NCBI GenBank assembly: GCA_003460745.1
Contig: QTVU01000018.1
Coordinates: forward strand, 1 to 55,762
Reading direction: 5' to 3'
Source: Firmicutes bacterium AM55-24TS
GTDB taxonomy: Bacteria > Bacillota > Clostridia > UBA1381
Length of the DNA: 55,762 nt
The notes beneath the pieces were generated by a model. The model was not told where the DNA came from. It searched no databases and worked only from the letters and a program-made list of their open reading frames with translations. Position 1 is the stretch's first letter; each line of letters opens with the position of its first letter. This document shows, piece after piece, positions 7,353 through 14,991 of this stretch. A program made the position numbers and the translations under genes.

Positions 7353-7949
7353 ATGAACACAGACAAATTAGAACAATATCTTGACGAATTATCGGACGGA
7401 ACGGATTTTTCATTTGAAATATCAGAAGCAACAGATGAAACGATTGAGTTGTATATGTACGGTGATAATCCTTGTCGTGAGGATTGGTGTACTGAAATTA
7501 TAATAGATAATCCAACGACAAAGAAAGAATTAACTAAAATTTTGGCTAATAAGATATTGGAGCTCTATGAGGTTTTTGATGTAGAAGAAGAAACATATCT
7601 TATGTTGGAGGCAAAGAGAAATGGGTTTTCGGGAGTGCCTGGTGTGGTTGCCCTTGTACATAATGAAGAATATAAAGAGAACGCATTAAAAAAATTTGCT
7701 GAAAAGTTACAAAATTTGTACAATAATTTAGACAAAGAGGAAACAGACACAATGAATAAACAGCAATTTTTTGAGTATATTCAAGAAAATTTCAACATTG
7801 ACGGTGCAAGTCAAAGATTAATTTGGAATATCCTTAGTTACATAGAAGCAAATTATCCTGAAGAAAATGAACAGTATAATGCGTTGGTTTCATTACTTGA
7901 TGGTACTATTGGATTGGAAGATAGAGAATTGAAAAAAGTGTATATGTAG
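7353..7949 (+). CDS. Hypothetical protein (198 aa)
   Basis: Start at 7353 (MNTDKLEQYLDELSDG) after AAAAGGAGG, 5 bases past the previous stop. It looks two-part: an acidic N-terminal half (to about residue 125) and a C-terminal helical half from about MNKQQFFEYIQENFNIDG (residue 134). The latter could be a formerly separate gene fused in, because it starts with its own Met. No family recognised. Confidence 0.72.
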   Translation: MNTDKLEQYLDELSDGTDFSFEISEATDETIELYMYGDNPCREDWCTEIIIDNPTTKKELTKILANKILELYEVFDVEEETYLMLEAKRNGFSGVPGVVALVHNEEYKENALKKFAEKLQNLYNNLDKEETDTMNKQQFFEYIQENFNIDGASQRLIWNILSYIEANYPEENEQYNALVSLLDGTIGLEDRELKKVYM

Positions 7950-7964
7950 ATTGGAGTGATTATA

Positions 7965-8201
7965 ATGGAATTGCATTTATATTATCTTGATAGGAAATGG
8001 ACGAAACGTAGAGATTGTGGTCATCATTATAATCTTGTTGTCGATTTAGACAACAAAACATACAAGATATATGTCAGTCCTTTTTATGGATATGAACGTT
8101 CAAGTGATATAGAAGTTAAAAGAAAATCGGATATTTTAAATTATATAGAATATTTAAAAGAGAATGGGTTTGTGGATGCTGATGAGATTTATTGTGGATA
8201 A
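7965..8201 (+). CDS. Small hypothetical protein (78 aa)
   Basis: The ATG at 7965 (MELHLYYLDRKWTKR) follows TTGGAGTG by 6 bases. Beta-rich start, then a helix IEYLKENGFVDADEI. No family recognised. Confidence 0.7.
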   Translation: MELHLYYLDRKWTKRRDCGHHYNLVVDLDNKTYKIYVSPFYGYERSSDIEVKRKSDILNYIEYLKENGFVDADEIYCG

Positions 8202-8237
8202 AATAAGAAATTTATAAAAAGATAGGAGGTATATGTT

Positions 8238-8510
8238 GTGAATTATACCATAGATGAAGTCAAAAATATTTTAGCAAGTAAAAAGTCGCAAATATGCAAT
8301 TTAGGTATATCGCATACGGTTTTAACAGTAATACAAGATTTATTAGAATATCAGACACCTAAAAATCCATTGCCAAATGGAACGCATAAAGGCTTTAATA
8401 ATTACTGTTGTCCGTCTTGTAAGCGTCCATTATCTGCAATGTGTGAAGATTTTCAAATGCCATATTGTGAAAATTGTGGTCAGAAAATAAATTGGAATAT
8501 GAAACGATGA
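8238..8510 (+). CDS. Zinc-ribbon protein (90 aa)
   Basis: The start is GTG at 8238 with AGGAGGT 7 bases ahead. The C-terminal half holds two CxxC knuckles, CPSC (about residues 58-61) and CENC (about 77-80), with the usual spacing of a zinc ribbon. The N-terminus is helical. Probably a nucleic-acid or protein-binding adaptor; target unknown. Confidence 0.75.
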   Translation: MNYTIDEVKNILASKKSQICNLGISHTVLTVIQDLLEYQTPKNPLPNGTHKGFNNYCCPSCKRPLSAMCEDFQMPYCENCGQKINWNMKR

Positions 8511-8532
8511 TTTGATTAAGGAGGAAAAGAAT

Positions 8533-8703
8533 GTGTTATTTTTAAGAGAGCTTATTCAACAAAATGGACATAAACTTGTGCGATATAACGAAGCAATTGC
8601 AGGACATATTTATATGAGTGTTTTTAATTATAGTGAAAAACATGGTGGAACATTCGATAGTTTTAAGTATTATAACGATTACGTTGTTGATATAACAAAA
8701 TAA
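8533..8703 (+). CDS. Small hypothetical protein (56 aa)
   Basis: I choose GTG at 8533 because AAGGAGG ends 8 bases before it; the adjacent ATG is out of frame and stops at once. Product reads MLFLRELIQQNGHKLVRY. No family recognised. Confidence 0.55.
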   Translation: MLFLRELIQQNGHKLVRYNEAIAGHIYMSVFNYSEKHGGTFDSFKYYNDYVVDITK

Positions 8704-8732
8704 GAACGATGATTTGGATAGGAGTGATTATA

Positions 8733-9068
8733 ATGAAATGTAATTATATTGAATATCACAGATTAACAGATCAGATGTTTTCTGGCGTTGCACAAACAGA
8801 TACACACTTAAATCAGTATACGGAGATTTTAAGACAGTATCTTATAAATGGTGGTGCAGCAAACACAATGTTGAAACTTGGTATTGGAATACAAGTCACA
8901 ACTAAAAGATTTATGTTATTACCTAAGGAAGTTGTTATGAGAAGATTTATATGGCTCAAGGGTAGTAGAAAGGGAGAATTATTAGATAGAAATGAAATAG
9001 AAGCAATTGGAATGTTTCTTCCGGGTGGTGCTTTATATGGAAAAGAAGATAATTACATATGGGATTGA
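8733..9068 (+). CDS. Hypothetical protein (111 aa)
   Basis: Start at 8733 (MKCNYIEYHRLTDQMF) after GGAGTG. Contains a GGAANTMLKLGIGI stretch near residues 41-54 and a basic segment (RRFIWLKGSRKGE). No family recognised. Confidence 0.7.
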   Translation: MKCNYIEYHRLTDQMFSGVAQTDTHLNQYTEILRQYLINGGAANTMLKLGIGIQVTTKRFMLLPKEVVMRRFIWLKGSRKGELLDRNEIEAIGMFLPGGALYGKEDNYIWD

Positions 9069-9104
9069 ATCAACGATTTTATTTTGAAAGTGAGGTAAAT
9101 TATT

Positions 9105-9361
9105 ATGAAGCAGATTATTAACTTATTGATATAGACGTTGATGGTTGTGGTACAAATATAGAAACAATGATTCAGGTTGAAGGTAAACAGGAATTAACAA
9201 ACGGAATTATTCAGAGAGTGAAAGAAGCTATTAATAAACACAAAAAGGAAAACTGTGGAGAATATGACACGGATAGTATTACTGATGCGGTGTGTGAACA
9301 TTTAGAGTCAGAGGGGTATATGTGCGATTATGTTTCAGCAGATGTGACTATTGAATTTTAA
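9105..9361 (+). pseudogene. Small gene interrupted by a frameshift after codon 8
   Basis: The ATG at 9105 follows a GAGG site but reads only MKQIINLLI before TAG at 9132. The neighbouring frame continues smoothly as IDIDVDGCGTNIETMIQVEG to 9361 (about 85 residues once joined). The internal ATG at 9167 has no ribosome site. An indel in the A/T-rich stretch at 9112-9128 explains it, as decay or as assembly error. Family unknown. Confidence 0.6.
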
Positions 9362-9442
9362 TGAATCGGAAAATTCATGGTTCTAAATACGCATATTATT
9401 GTGATATTTTTGGATTTTAAAATAGAATTGGAGGACGATTTT

Positions 9443-9910
9443 ATGATTAAATTTATAGAAAAAGAAAGATATTATGATGATAGTCCATATACAGGAAGTT
9501 GCTATTATTACCCTACATATATGGTAAAAGATAGAAAAGAATTCTTTGTATTCAATCGAAGAGATCCTGACGATGAATGGAAGATAAAAGAGGATGAAAA
9601 AAGAAAAAATCAGTTGATAGAAAACGAAGGGAAATATTTTAAGTTTAACGGATTTTATGATAATCCACTAGAAATGTTGAAGAAGATTATTGAAAGAAAA
9701 CATCATTTTACAACACCAAAGAACATGTACTATGGTAATTTAGATACACATAGATATATAGATTTCCATGGTAATAGAAATGAAGTCAGTGCAGCTTTCC
9801 ATTATAGAATTTATGATATAGAGTTAGCATGTATAATTCAAAAAGTTGTCAAGCTAATCAATAGTGAAGATTGGAGCATGGCAAAAGTAATATTGAATAA
9901 AAAACAATGA
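9443..9910 (+). CDS. Hypothetical protein (155 aa)
   Basis: The ATG at 9443 (MIKFIEKERYYDDSPY) follows TTGGAGGA by 8 bases; an upstream in-frame start lacks a site. Rich in aromatic and charged residues. A conserved-looking FHGNRNEVSAAFHYRIYD segment lies near residues 112-129. No family recognised. Confidence 0.72.
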   Translation: MIKFIEKERYYDDSPYTGSCYYYPTYMVKDRKEFFVFNRRDPDDEWKIKEDEKRKNQLIENEGKYFKFNGFYDNPLEMLKKIIERKHHFTTPKNMYYGNLDTHRYIDFHGNRNEVSAAFHYRIYDIELACIIQKVVKLINSEDWSMAKVILNKKQ

Positions 9911-9937
9911 AAAGCACATTTTAAGGAGGAATGACAA

Positions 9938-10111
9938 ATGAATAAATTGTATCCATCGGATTTTAATGTATCTGAAAGTAATCCAAATGGTGTTTGGGTT
10001 AGATTAAACGAAATTAACGATATGATAGCTTGTGGAGCGTTGCAAGTTGATGATGATAAATTGAAGGAATATCATTGTGATACAAGAGTTAAGTTAGCCG
10101 ATGAAGTTTGA
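9938..10111 (+). CDS. Small hypothetical protein (57 aa)
   Basis: MNKLYPSDFNVSESNPNGVW onward, after AAGGAGGA. It contains WVRLNEINDMIACGALQVDDDKLKEY-like content and ends LADEV. No family recognised; the clear ribosome site supports it. Confidence 0.65.
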   Translation: MNKLYPSDFNVSESNPNGVWVRLNEINDMIACGALQVDDDKLKEYHCDTRVKLADEV

Positions 10112-10132
10112 TTAAAGAAAGGAAGTTTGAAA

Positions 10133-10753
10133 ATGTGCAAAAAATACAGTGAGAGTGAGTACCTTTGTGCGGTACAGCATTTCAACTGCAATATGCAGAA
10201 GATTGAGGTTGAGAAGAACGTAAAATACATTAGTACAGTAACTCCGCTTAATGAGTATGACCTTTTAGGCGGTTATGAAAAGGATGTAGTCTACTTGGTT
10301 ATCCCACATAATCAAGAGGACATTAATTGTCTAAACATAATAAACGGCTATTTCTTAAAGTATTGTGAACCTCTTTTTGAGGACGAGAATATCGGACAGG
10401 TAGTGATAGCTGTAATTCATTGCAGTTATTACTCAAAGGACATTACAGAGGATTGCTTTGGGGTAGACTTCAATCTTCTATCAAAATACACCACCGAAGT
10501 TACATCAGAGTTAGAGGAATTGAATAAGTTTGCCACAAAAGAGATTGCACAACAGATAGAAAAGTGCAATAAAAGTAAGGCAAAGAAAAAAGTATTCAAG
10601 TTGGTACAGAGCTACTTTGAGGAGTGTGAAAGAAATGGTTGGCACGACTTTGAGATGTGGTGTGAGGACAACATAGACAATGACATTGAAAAAATACTTG
10701 TTAAAAAAGTCGCAAATGAAGTAACACATATCGGCGATTGGCTATTTGAATAA
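10133..10753 (+). CDS. Hypothetical protein (206 aa), paralogue of the next gene
   Basis: Start ATG at 10133 (MCKKYSESEYLC) with AAAGGAAG 8 bases upstream. Residues around 36-80 (YDLLGGYEKDVVYLVIP, then INCLNIINGYFLKYCEP and IGQVVIAVI) align with the centre of the following protein (FSLLGGTSGDEIFVVMP, LDCINTIHRYLNGY, IGKILVLKL). The C-terminal half is a separate helical domain rich in Cys, Lys and Trp. Codons look less A+T-biased than in the neighbours. Function unknown. Confidence 0.75.
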   Translation: MCKKYSESEYLCAVQHFNCNMQKIEVEKNVKYISTVTPLNEYDLLGGYEKDVVYLVIPHNQEDINCLNIINGYFLKYCEPLFEDENIGQVVIAVIHCSYYSKDITEDCFGVDFNLLSKYTTEVTSELEELNKFATKEIAQQIEKCNKSKAKKKVFKLVQSYFEECERNGWHDFEMWCEDNIDNDIEKILVKKVANEVTHIGDWLFE

Positions 10754-10765
10754 AAGGAGATTATG

Positions 10766-11344
10766 ATGAATAATTGGAAAACATTAAAAGAAGAAACACC
10801 GACAGAGTGTTCTATTTGCTTAATCACGGTAAATGGCAATGTAACTTTGGCAACATACTCGGAGGGCGAATTTATTCAACATGGAAACGATGAGCGACAT
10901 TATAACAGCGTGTCGGCTTGGCAATATACAGACCCGCCGTATAATAATGCTAAAAGTAAGTTTGAAGGGGCTATGGACTACCTTAGAAATGACTTTGAAA
11001 ATATCAAAAAATATACGGAAGGTGAATTAGAATTTAGTCTTTTAGGTGGTACATCTGGTGATGAAATATTTGTTGTAATGCCGAGATGTACGGCTGATTT
11101 AGACTGTATAAACACTATTCACAGATACTTAAATGGCTATACAAAAGTAAGTAACAATGATATAGGGAAAATACTCGTATTAAAACTTGCACCTCCCGAT
11201 GAAAATATAAAGCAATATGCCCATTGGGAAGTATATTATTTATACGATATAATATGTAATAATACTGACAAGCTAATGGCAATTATGGATACATTAATTC
11301 AAAAAAATTTGAAAAGGAGAATGAATAATGAGCAGAATATTTGA
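10766..11344 (+). CDS. DUF551-like N-terminus fused to the shared domain (192 aa)
   Basis: The first 55 residues (NNWKTLKEETPTECSICLITV ... SAWQYTDPP) follow the pattern of DUF551, a small beta domain common in phage proteins that starts W-x-P-ExP and ends with a WxxxPxPP-like motif. Residues about 88-155 are the domain shared with the preceding gene. Two ATGs (10763, 10766) compete; the second has the better spacing from AAAGGAG. It overlaps the next gene by 17 bases, so translation is coupled to the ATPase. Confidence 0.72.
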   Translation: MNNWKTLKEETPTECSICLITVNGNVTLATYSEGEFIQHGNDERHYNSVSAWQYTDPPYNNAKSKFEGAMDYLRNDFENIKKYTEGELEFSLLGGTSGDEIFVVMPRCTADLDCINTIHRYLNGYTKVSNNDIGKILVLKLAPPDENIKQYAHWEVYYLYDIICNNTDKLMAIMDTLIQKNLKRRMNNEQNI

Positions 11345-11954
11345 AGTACCAACAAAACCATGGGATGATTATAAATTATATAATCATACAACCATTACTA
11401 TTAATCCGGGCGTAACCGTGCTAACTGGTTGCAATGGAACTGGGAAAAGCACATTGATGAGGCTTATGAAGGAACAGCTCGAAAGGGAAGAAATACCAGT
11501 GTATCTATATGATAATCTTCACGATGGTGGTGGACATTCTATGCAAATGTTCCTAAATAACGGGCAAATAGCAGAACTTGCAACAATGGCTTGTTCTTCA
11601 GAAGGCGAAAAAATAAATCAAAACATAGGTCAAACAACCGTACGCTTAGGTGGTTTTGTACGAAAGAACTCTAATCATGATGAGTTGTGGATAATGTTTG
11701 ATGCAATAGATAGTGGATACAGTATTGATAATATTGTAGAACTGAAAAGGGATTTGTTGCAAACAATTCTAAAAGATTGTGCAAGCCGTAACCAAACAGT
11801 TTATATTATAATTTCTGCAAATTCGTATGAAATGGTAGCCGGTGAAAGCTGCTTAGACGTGTGGAGTGGTGATTATATATCATTTGATAATTATGATGAG
11901 TATAAGAAGTATATTATAAAAACACGTACAAGAAAAGATAAAAGATATGTATAA
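11328..11954 (+). CDS. Small ABC/SMC-type ATPase (208 aa)
   Basis: Walker A GCNGTGKST spans residues 34-42, an ABC-signature-like SSEGE 90-94, and Walker B LWIMFDAID ends near residue 128, all in the order of RecF/ABC-type P-loop ATPases. The protein is the bare nucleotide-binding domain without the coiled coil of SMC proteins. It overlaps the upstream gene, so it is made together with the two related proteins at 10133 and 10766. The ATPase class is clear; the partner and the process are unknown. Confidence 0.85.
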   Translation: MSRIFEVPTKPWDDYKLYNHTTITINPGVTVLTGCNGTGKSTLMRLMKEQLEREEIPVYLYDNLHDGGGHSMQMFLNNGQIAELATMACSSEGEKINQNIGQTTVRLGGFVRKNSNHDELWIMFDAIDSGYSIDNIVELKRDLLQTILKDCASRNQTVYIIISANSYEMVAGESCLDVWSGDYISFDNYDEYKKYIIKTRTRKDKRYV

Positions 11955-11983
11955 CGAAAGTCGGATTTCAAGGAGGTAGCAAA

Positions 11984-12133
11984 ATGTATAGGGTGGAATG
12001 GATAGATAGTGAAGGAGATATACGAACGATTAAAGGATTCAAAACAAATGTAGAAGCAAGGGAATATATTAATCAAATGAGTAAATACTTTGATAAATTT
12101 GCATATCCAGAAGTGTTTTGGGATAATGAATAG
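11984..12133 (+). CDS. Small hypothetical protein (49 aa)
   Basis: MYRVEWIDSEGDIRTIKGFKT onward, after AAGGAGG. Resembles the many one-sheet-one-helix phage proteins where a short beta hairpin leads into an 'F-x-T-x-x-E-A-x-x-Y' helix. Function unknown. Confidence 0.65.
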   Translation: MYRVEWIDSEGDIRTIKGFKTNVEAREYINQMSKYFDKFAYPEVFWDNE

Positions 12134-12147
12134 AGGAGGACTAAGAA

Positions 12148-12270
12148 ATGAAAATAAATATAATATATAAATTATACCATGACGGTGATTTTCGTATAGA
12201 AAATCCAGAAGAAATTAATTGTCAGAAAATTAATGATTGGGAAATTTGTTCCAAGCAGTCAAACTTGTAG
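12148..12270 (+). pseudogene. 5' remnant of a phage gene cut by a TnpB-type element
   Basis: The ATG at 12148 follows AGGAGG and reads MKINIIYKLYHDGDFR, then runs off-frame into the TnpB remnant and stops at 12270. About the first 30 codons look native. The rest of the original gene is not seen beyond the element. Confidence 0.55.
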
Positions 12271-12418
12271 TTGCTGTGGTTTTATCAATGCAGAGACTAA
12301 AGATTTATCAGTAAGAGAATGGACATGCCCTAAGTGTGGTGTTCATCACGATAGGGACATCAATGCTGCTAAGAATATTCTTAATGAAGGATTGAGACTG
12401 TTAGAGAAAACAGTTTAG
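12233..12418 (+). mobile_element. TnpB C-terminal remnant (zinc ribbon and last RuvC motif)
   Basis: Roughly 60 residues survive: [15 protein letters not shown], then [16 protein letters not shown] and [13 protein letters not shown]. The four zinc-ribbon cysteines and the final RuvC aspartate (in DRDINAA) of the IS200/IS605-family TnpB nuclease are intact, but the first 300 or so residues are missing. It reads directly out of a truncated phage gene, so the left part of the element was deleted rather than merely mutated. No nuclease activity is expected. Confidence 0.85.
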
Positions 12419-12527
12419 TAATATATAAGTACGGTAGGAACTATCGGAACTTACGCTTGTGGAGTTAGTAGGTTACGACGACGTTGAAGCAAGAAGCCAT
12501 GAAGTCTTTAGCTTCGTGGTGGTTCAC
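12419..12527 (+). ncRNA. Omega-RNA / right-end remnant of the IS605-type element
   Basis: Downstream of the TnpB stop, GGAACTTACGC (about 12448) leads into GAAGCAAGAAGCC, a stem CATGAAG (12498-12504) pairing with CTTCGTG (12512-12518), and a terminal GGTTCAC ending near 12527. Many IS605-family right ends share this order (GGAACTTACG, GAAGCAGGAAGCC, hairpin, GTTCAC), where it forms the guide-RNA scaffold with the guide taken from bases just after TTCAC. The scaffold looks whole although the protein is truncated. Confidence 0.7.
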
Positions 12528-12670
12528 AGCAAGGTTTCAAGTCCTTTATATGGGGCATAAAAGGGTGTAAAATGTATATGTAATAAAAATATCACAGAAA
12601 TTTGTTTAAAAATAGCAAATGGTGGTATATATTAAATGAAAGGTAAATATAGAAAGAGGAGGGATTAATC
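12528..12670. other. Short intergenic stretch after the element
   Basis: No open frame with a ribosome site is visible before the AGAGGAGGG ahead of 12671. It may contain degraded 3' sequence of the interrupted gene. Confidence 0.3.
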
Positions 12671-12799
12671 ATGATGGATTTAATGGAAAGCTTTGGTGTT
12701 GGGCTATTAGTATGTTTGGGGATAGGTCTTGCATATTTTGTGATTAAAATTATACCATACTTACTATTTGGATTTGATGATACAGATGATAACAAATAA
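12671..12799 (+). CDS. Small membrane protein (42 aa)
   Basis: MMDLMESFGVGLLVCLGIGL begins a single hydrophobic span (about residues 8-30), followed by an acidic tail FDDTDDNK. AGAGGAGGG lies ahead of the ATG. Topology suggests the tail is outside or at the membrane face; function unknown. Confidence 0.65.
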   Translation: MMDLMESFGVGLLVCLGIGLAYFVIKIIPYLLFGFDDTDDNK

Positions 12800-12834
12800 T
12801 TCACAATGTAAATAAAGAAAGGAAGTAATTTGAA

Positions 12835-13050
12835 ATGGAACTTTTATTAACAATAGGTATGATAATCGGAGCATATATCTTATGTCATCTTGACGGATGG
12901 AGATCGGATAATCGAATGACTCCGCCGGGATATGAACATGATTATAACAAGGCAAATTATGACCTTGTTACGAAGGGAAAGCAATATTATTATCAACAGC
13001 ATTTACAAGGCAAATATGATAAAAAGATAGACGATAAAAACAAACATTGA
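12835..13050 (+). CDS. Small N-terminally anchored membrane protein (71 aa)
   Basis: A hydrophobic N-terminus (MELLLTIGMIIGAYILC, residues 1-17) precedes a polar, Tyr/Lys-rich tail (QQHLQGKYDKK). It may be an uncleaved signal anchor. AAAGGAAG site. It is the last gene before a strong terminator, next to another small membrane protein. Confidence 0.7.
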   Translation: MELLLTIGMIIGAYILCHLDGWRSDNRMTPPGYEHDYNKANYDLVTKGKQYYYQQHLQGKYDKKIDDKNKH

Positions 13051-13063
13051 TATATTTTACACT

Positions 13064-13098
13064 AAGAAGATACTTGTTATAGCGAGTATCTTCTTTTT
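13064..13098 (+). terminator. Rho-independent terminator
   Basis: AAGAAGATACTTG pairs with CGAGTATCTTCTT across a 6-base loop and runs into TTTTTG. It closes the left early transcript immediately before the recombinase. Confidence 0.85.
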
Positions 13099-13135
13099 GT
13101 GTACGGAGAATATGTTATTGAGGACGGTGAAGTTT

Positions 13136-14317
13136 ATGTGTTATAAGATTGAAGCTCAAAAGAAGTTGGAGGTAAAGCTAAATGAAAAGCTACAAGATGT
13201 TCCGAATATCATTAAGGACTTTTTGATAACTTTTAAAAGTAGTCGGACAAAAAATGTTAATTGGTCTTGTATCAAAGATATGTTTGAATTTTTTTTGAAA
13301 AACGATATAATACAGAAGGATAGCGTATCAAATATTGATGTGGATGATTTAAAAAAAATATTGCCGATAGACATAATAAAATACTTGAATGGTCTAACAT
13401 ATACCCATAAGATGTCAAGTATTAGAACGCAAAAAGCGATTATCAGTAGCTTTTGGACATACTTAGAAGCGAGTGGAATATGTGAAAATAATATTGTTTA
13501 TAAAATACCAAAAAAACTATATAGAGTAGAAAAATCAAATGTAGATACGAATGTAAAAATTCCAACACAAGAAGAACTCATTGCTTTTGAAAAAAATGTC
13601 AAAGATATTTCTAATGAATTTACAGAATTTAGAAATCTGACAATTATTAAGTTGTTCTGTGGAAGTGGTATTCGTTCAGAAGAATTAATTGGCTTAGATA
13701 TGAAAGATGTTTTTTTGCAAGAAGAATCCCCTTATATTATGGTGTGGGGCAAGGGGAATAAGGAAGTACAGGATAGAGTACCTTTGTCTTATGAGGCAAC
13801 AGACTACTTGACTGAATATTTTGAGTATCGTAAGTTATTCATTGAAGAAAAGAAGGAACAAAATAAAAGCATTGATGAAACACCTGTCTTTATCTCAAAC
13901 AAATGTGAAAGAATAAGTAAGGGGGCTATTGATGACTTTTTTAAACGATATAGCAATGATATGATTACTCCACATATGTTACGGCATTGGTGTGGGTCGC
14001 ATTTATACGAAGATACTAAAAATATTAAATTAGTACAAAGGGTGCTAAGGCACAAAAATATAGCTGTGACAGCTGAAAACTATGTTCATGTTTCAGATGA
14101 TGAAGTAGATTCGGCAGTCAAGATGTTGCGTACAGACAGACAAAATGTTGGACAATCTAATCAATTAAATCTTGAGGACAAAATCTTAACTATTTTTAGG
14201 GCGAAGATTATGCCGAATTTGTTGAGTATGTTAATCAATAGCGAGGAATGTTCAGAGGAAAATTTTGATGATAAGATTATGAATGTCATTCAACAACAAT
14301 TCACAGGGTTAATGTAA
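13136..14317 (+). CDS. Tyrosine recombinase / phage integrase family
   Basis: All catalytic residues are present, numbered from the ATG at 13136: Arg180 (SGIRSEEL), Lys206 (WGKGNK), His-x-x-Arg ending at Arg283 (HMLRHW), His306 (VLRHKN) and nucleophile Tyr316 (ENYVHV). A SAM-like N-terminal core-binding domain covers about residues 25-140. The fold matches XerC/D and phage integrases. ATG or TTG starts up to 39 bases upstream are possible. It stands alone between a terminator and a new promoter, 3 kb from the repressor module, and no attachment site could be recognised. It may integrate the phage or resolve multimers. Confidence 0.9.
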   Translation: MCYKIEAQKKLEVKLNEKLQDVPNIIKDFLITFKSSRTKNVNWSCIKDMFEFFLKNDIIQKDSVSNIDVDDLKKILPIDIIKYLNGLTYTHKMSSIRTQKAIISSFWTYLEASGICENNIVYKIPKKLYRVEKSNVDTNVKIPTQEELIAFEKNVKDISNEFTEFRNLTIIKLFCGSGIRSEELIGLDMKDVFLQEESPYIMVWGKGNKEVQDRVPLSYEATDYLTEYFEYRKLFIEEKKEQNKSIDETPVFISNKCERISKGAIDDFFKRYSNDMITPHMLRHWCGSHLYEDTKNIKLVQRVLRHKNIAVTAENYVHVSDDEVDSAVKMLRTDRQNVGQSNQLNLEDKILTIFRAKIMPNLLSMLINSEECSEENFDDKIMNVIQQQFTGLM

Positions 14318-14332
14318 TGATGTATTTAGCCG

Positions 14333-14361
14333 TTGACTATTCAACATCAATATGGTAAAAT
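14333..14361 (+). promoter_or_regulatory. Sigma-A promoter of the 14.4-16.7 kb cluster
   Basis: TTGACT (14333-14338), 17 bases, TAAAAT (14356-14361), 27 bases before the next ATG. It gives the anti-CRISPR-containing cluster a transcript independent of the recombinase. Confidence 0.7.
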
Positions 14362-14387
14362 AAAGGAAAGATTAAGAGGCGATTAAA

Positions 14388-14720
14388 ATGAAAGAATACA
14401 GAAATGCACCTCTATCAATAGAGGTGCAAAAATATGAAAGAGAGTTTACCGAAAGCGGTAAGGCTCTTATAAAAGAAATCACATCAAAAACACCTTACAC
14501 CGAAGCTCCAAGATGTCCCAATCCGAATGGAACACTTTGTTTTGGTATGCCGGCAATAGATAATGACGGTACATCATATTGGATTGAGGTCACAGGTTGG
14601 GAAGAACCAGTAGTTGGATATAGATGTGGAAATGGTCAAGGATGTTTTGCGGTAGAGGACTTTAGAGTCAATAATGTAGCAGACTTCATTAATGATAAAA
14701 TTAAATTTATATTTAATTAA
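14388..14720 (+). CDS. Hypothetical protein (110 aa)
   Basis: Begins MKEYRNAPLSIEVQKYEREF. The middle carries CPNPNGTLCFGMP and GYRCGNGQGCFAVEDF (cysteines near residues 43, 50, 80 and 86), a possible metal or disulfide site. A perfect 24-bp palindrome is embedded in codons 6-14. First gene behind the 14.3 kb promoter. No family recognised. Confidence 0.75.
   Translation: MKEYRNAPLSIEVQKYEREFTESGKALIKEITSKTPYTEAPRCPNPNGTLCFGMPAIDNDGTSYWIEVTGWEEPVVGYRCGNGQGCFAVEDFRVNNVADFINDKIKFIFN
14405..14428. repeat. Perfect palindrome inside the 5' end of a gene
   Basis: TGCACCTCTAT (14405-14415) and its exact complement ATAGAGGTGCA (14418-14428) are separated by CA. In RNA this makes an 11-bp hairpin 17 bases after the start codon; as DNA it is an ideal dimer operator 44 bases after the -10 box. 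Confidence 0.8.
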
Positions 14721-14738
14721 AAAATTGGAGGACATAAA

Positions 14739-14978
14739 ATAAGTTGGACAAATAAATTTGAAGGCAAAACTAATGATGAATTGATAAAGTTATATTCACA
14801 ATTTCTTAAAGCAGAGAAATCAGGAAATTTTGAAAGAGATACTGAACTTGGGAGAATTAAAGAAAAATATGAAGCGGAATTCGCCTTACGAGCTATGTTT
14901 GTATTACAGGTAGAATTGACACATGTAATATCGGACAGGTGGTATAATGAAAAATTAAAAAATAACACAATAAATTAG
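14739..14978 (+). CDS. Small protein whose start codon reads ATA
   Basis: The frame reads (I)SWTNKFEGKTNDELIKLYSQF and runs to 14978, 79 residues. A perfect GGAGG (14727-14731) lies 7 bases before ATA at 14739, exactly where ATG is expected. The first alternative, TTG at 14781, has no ribosome site. Either ATA initiates weakly, or the start was lost by one base change. Helical, charged, family unknown. Confidence 0.6.
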   Translation: MSWTNKFEGKTNDELIKLYSQFLKAEKSGNFERDTELGRIKEKYEAEFALRAMFVLQVELTHVISDRWYNEKLKNNTIN

Positions 14979-14991
14979 GAGTGATATTTAT

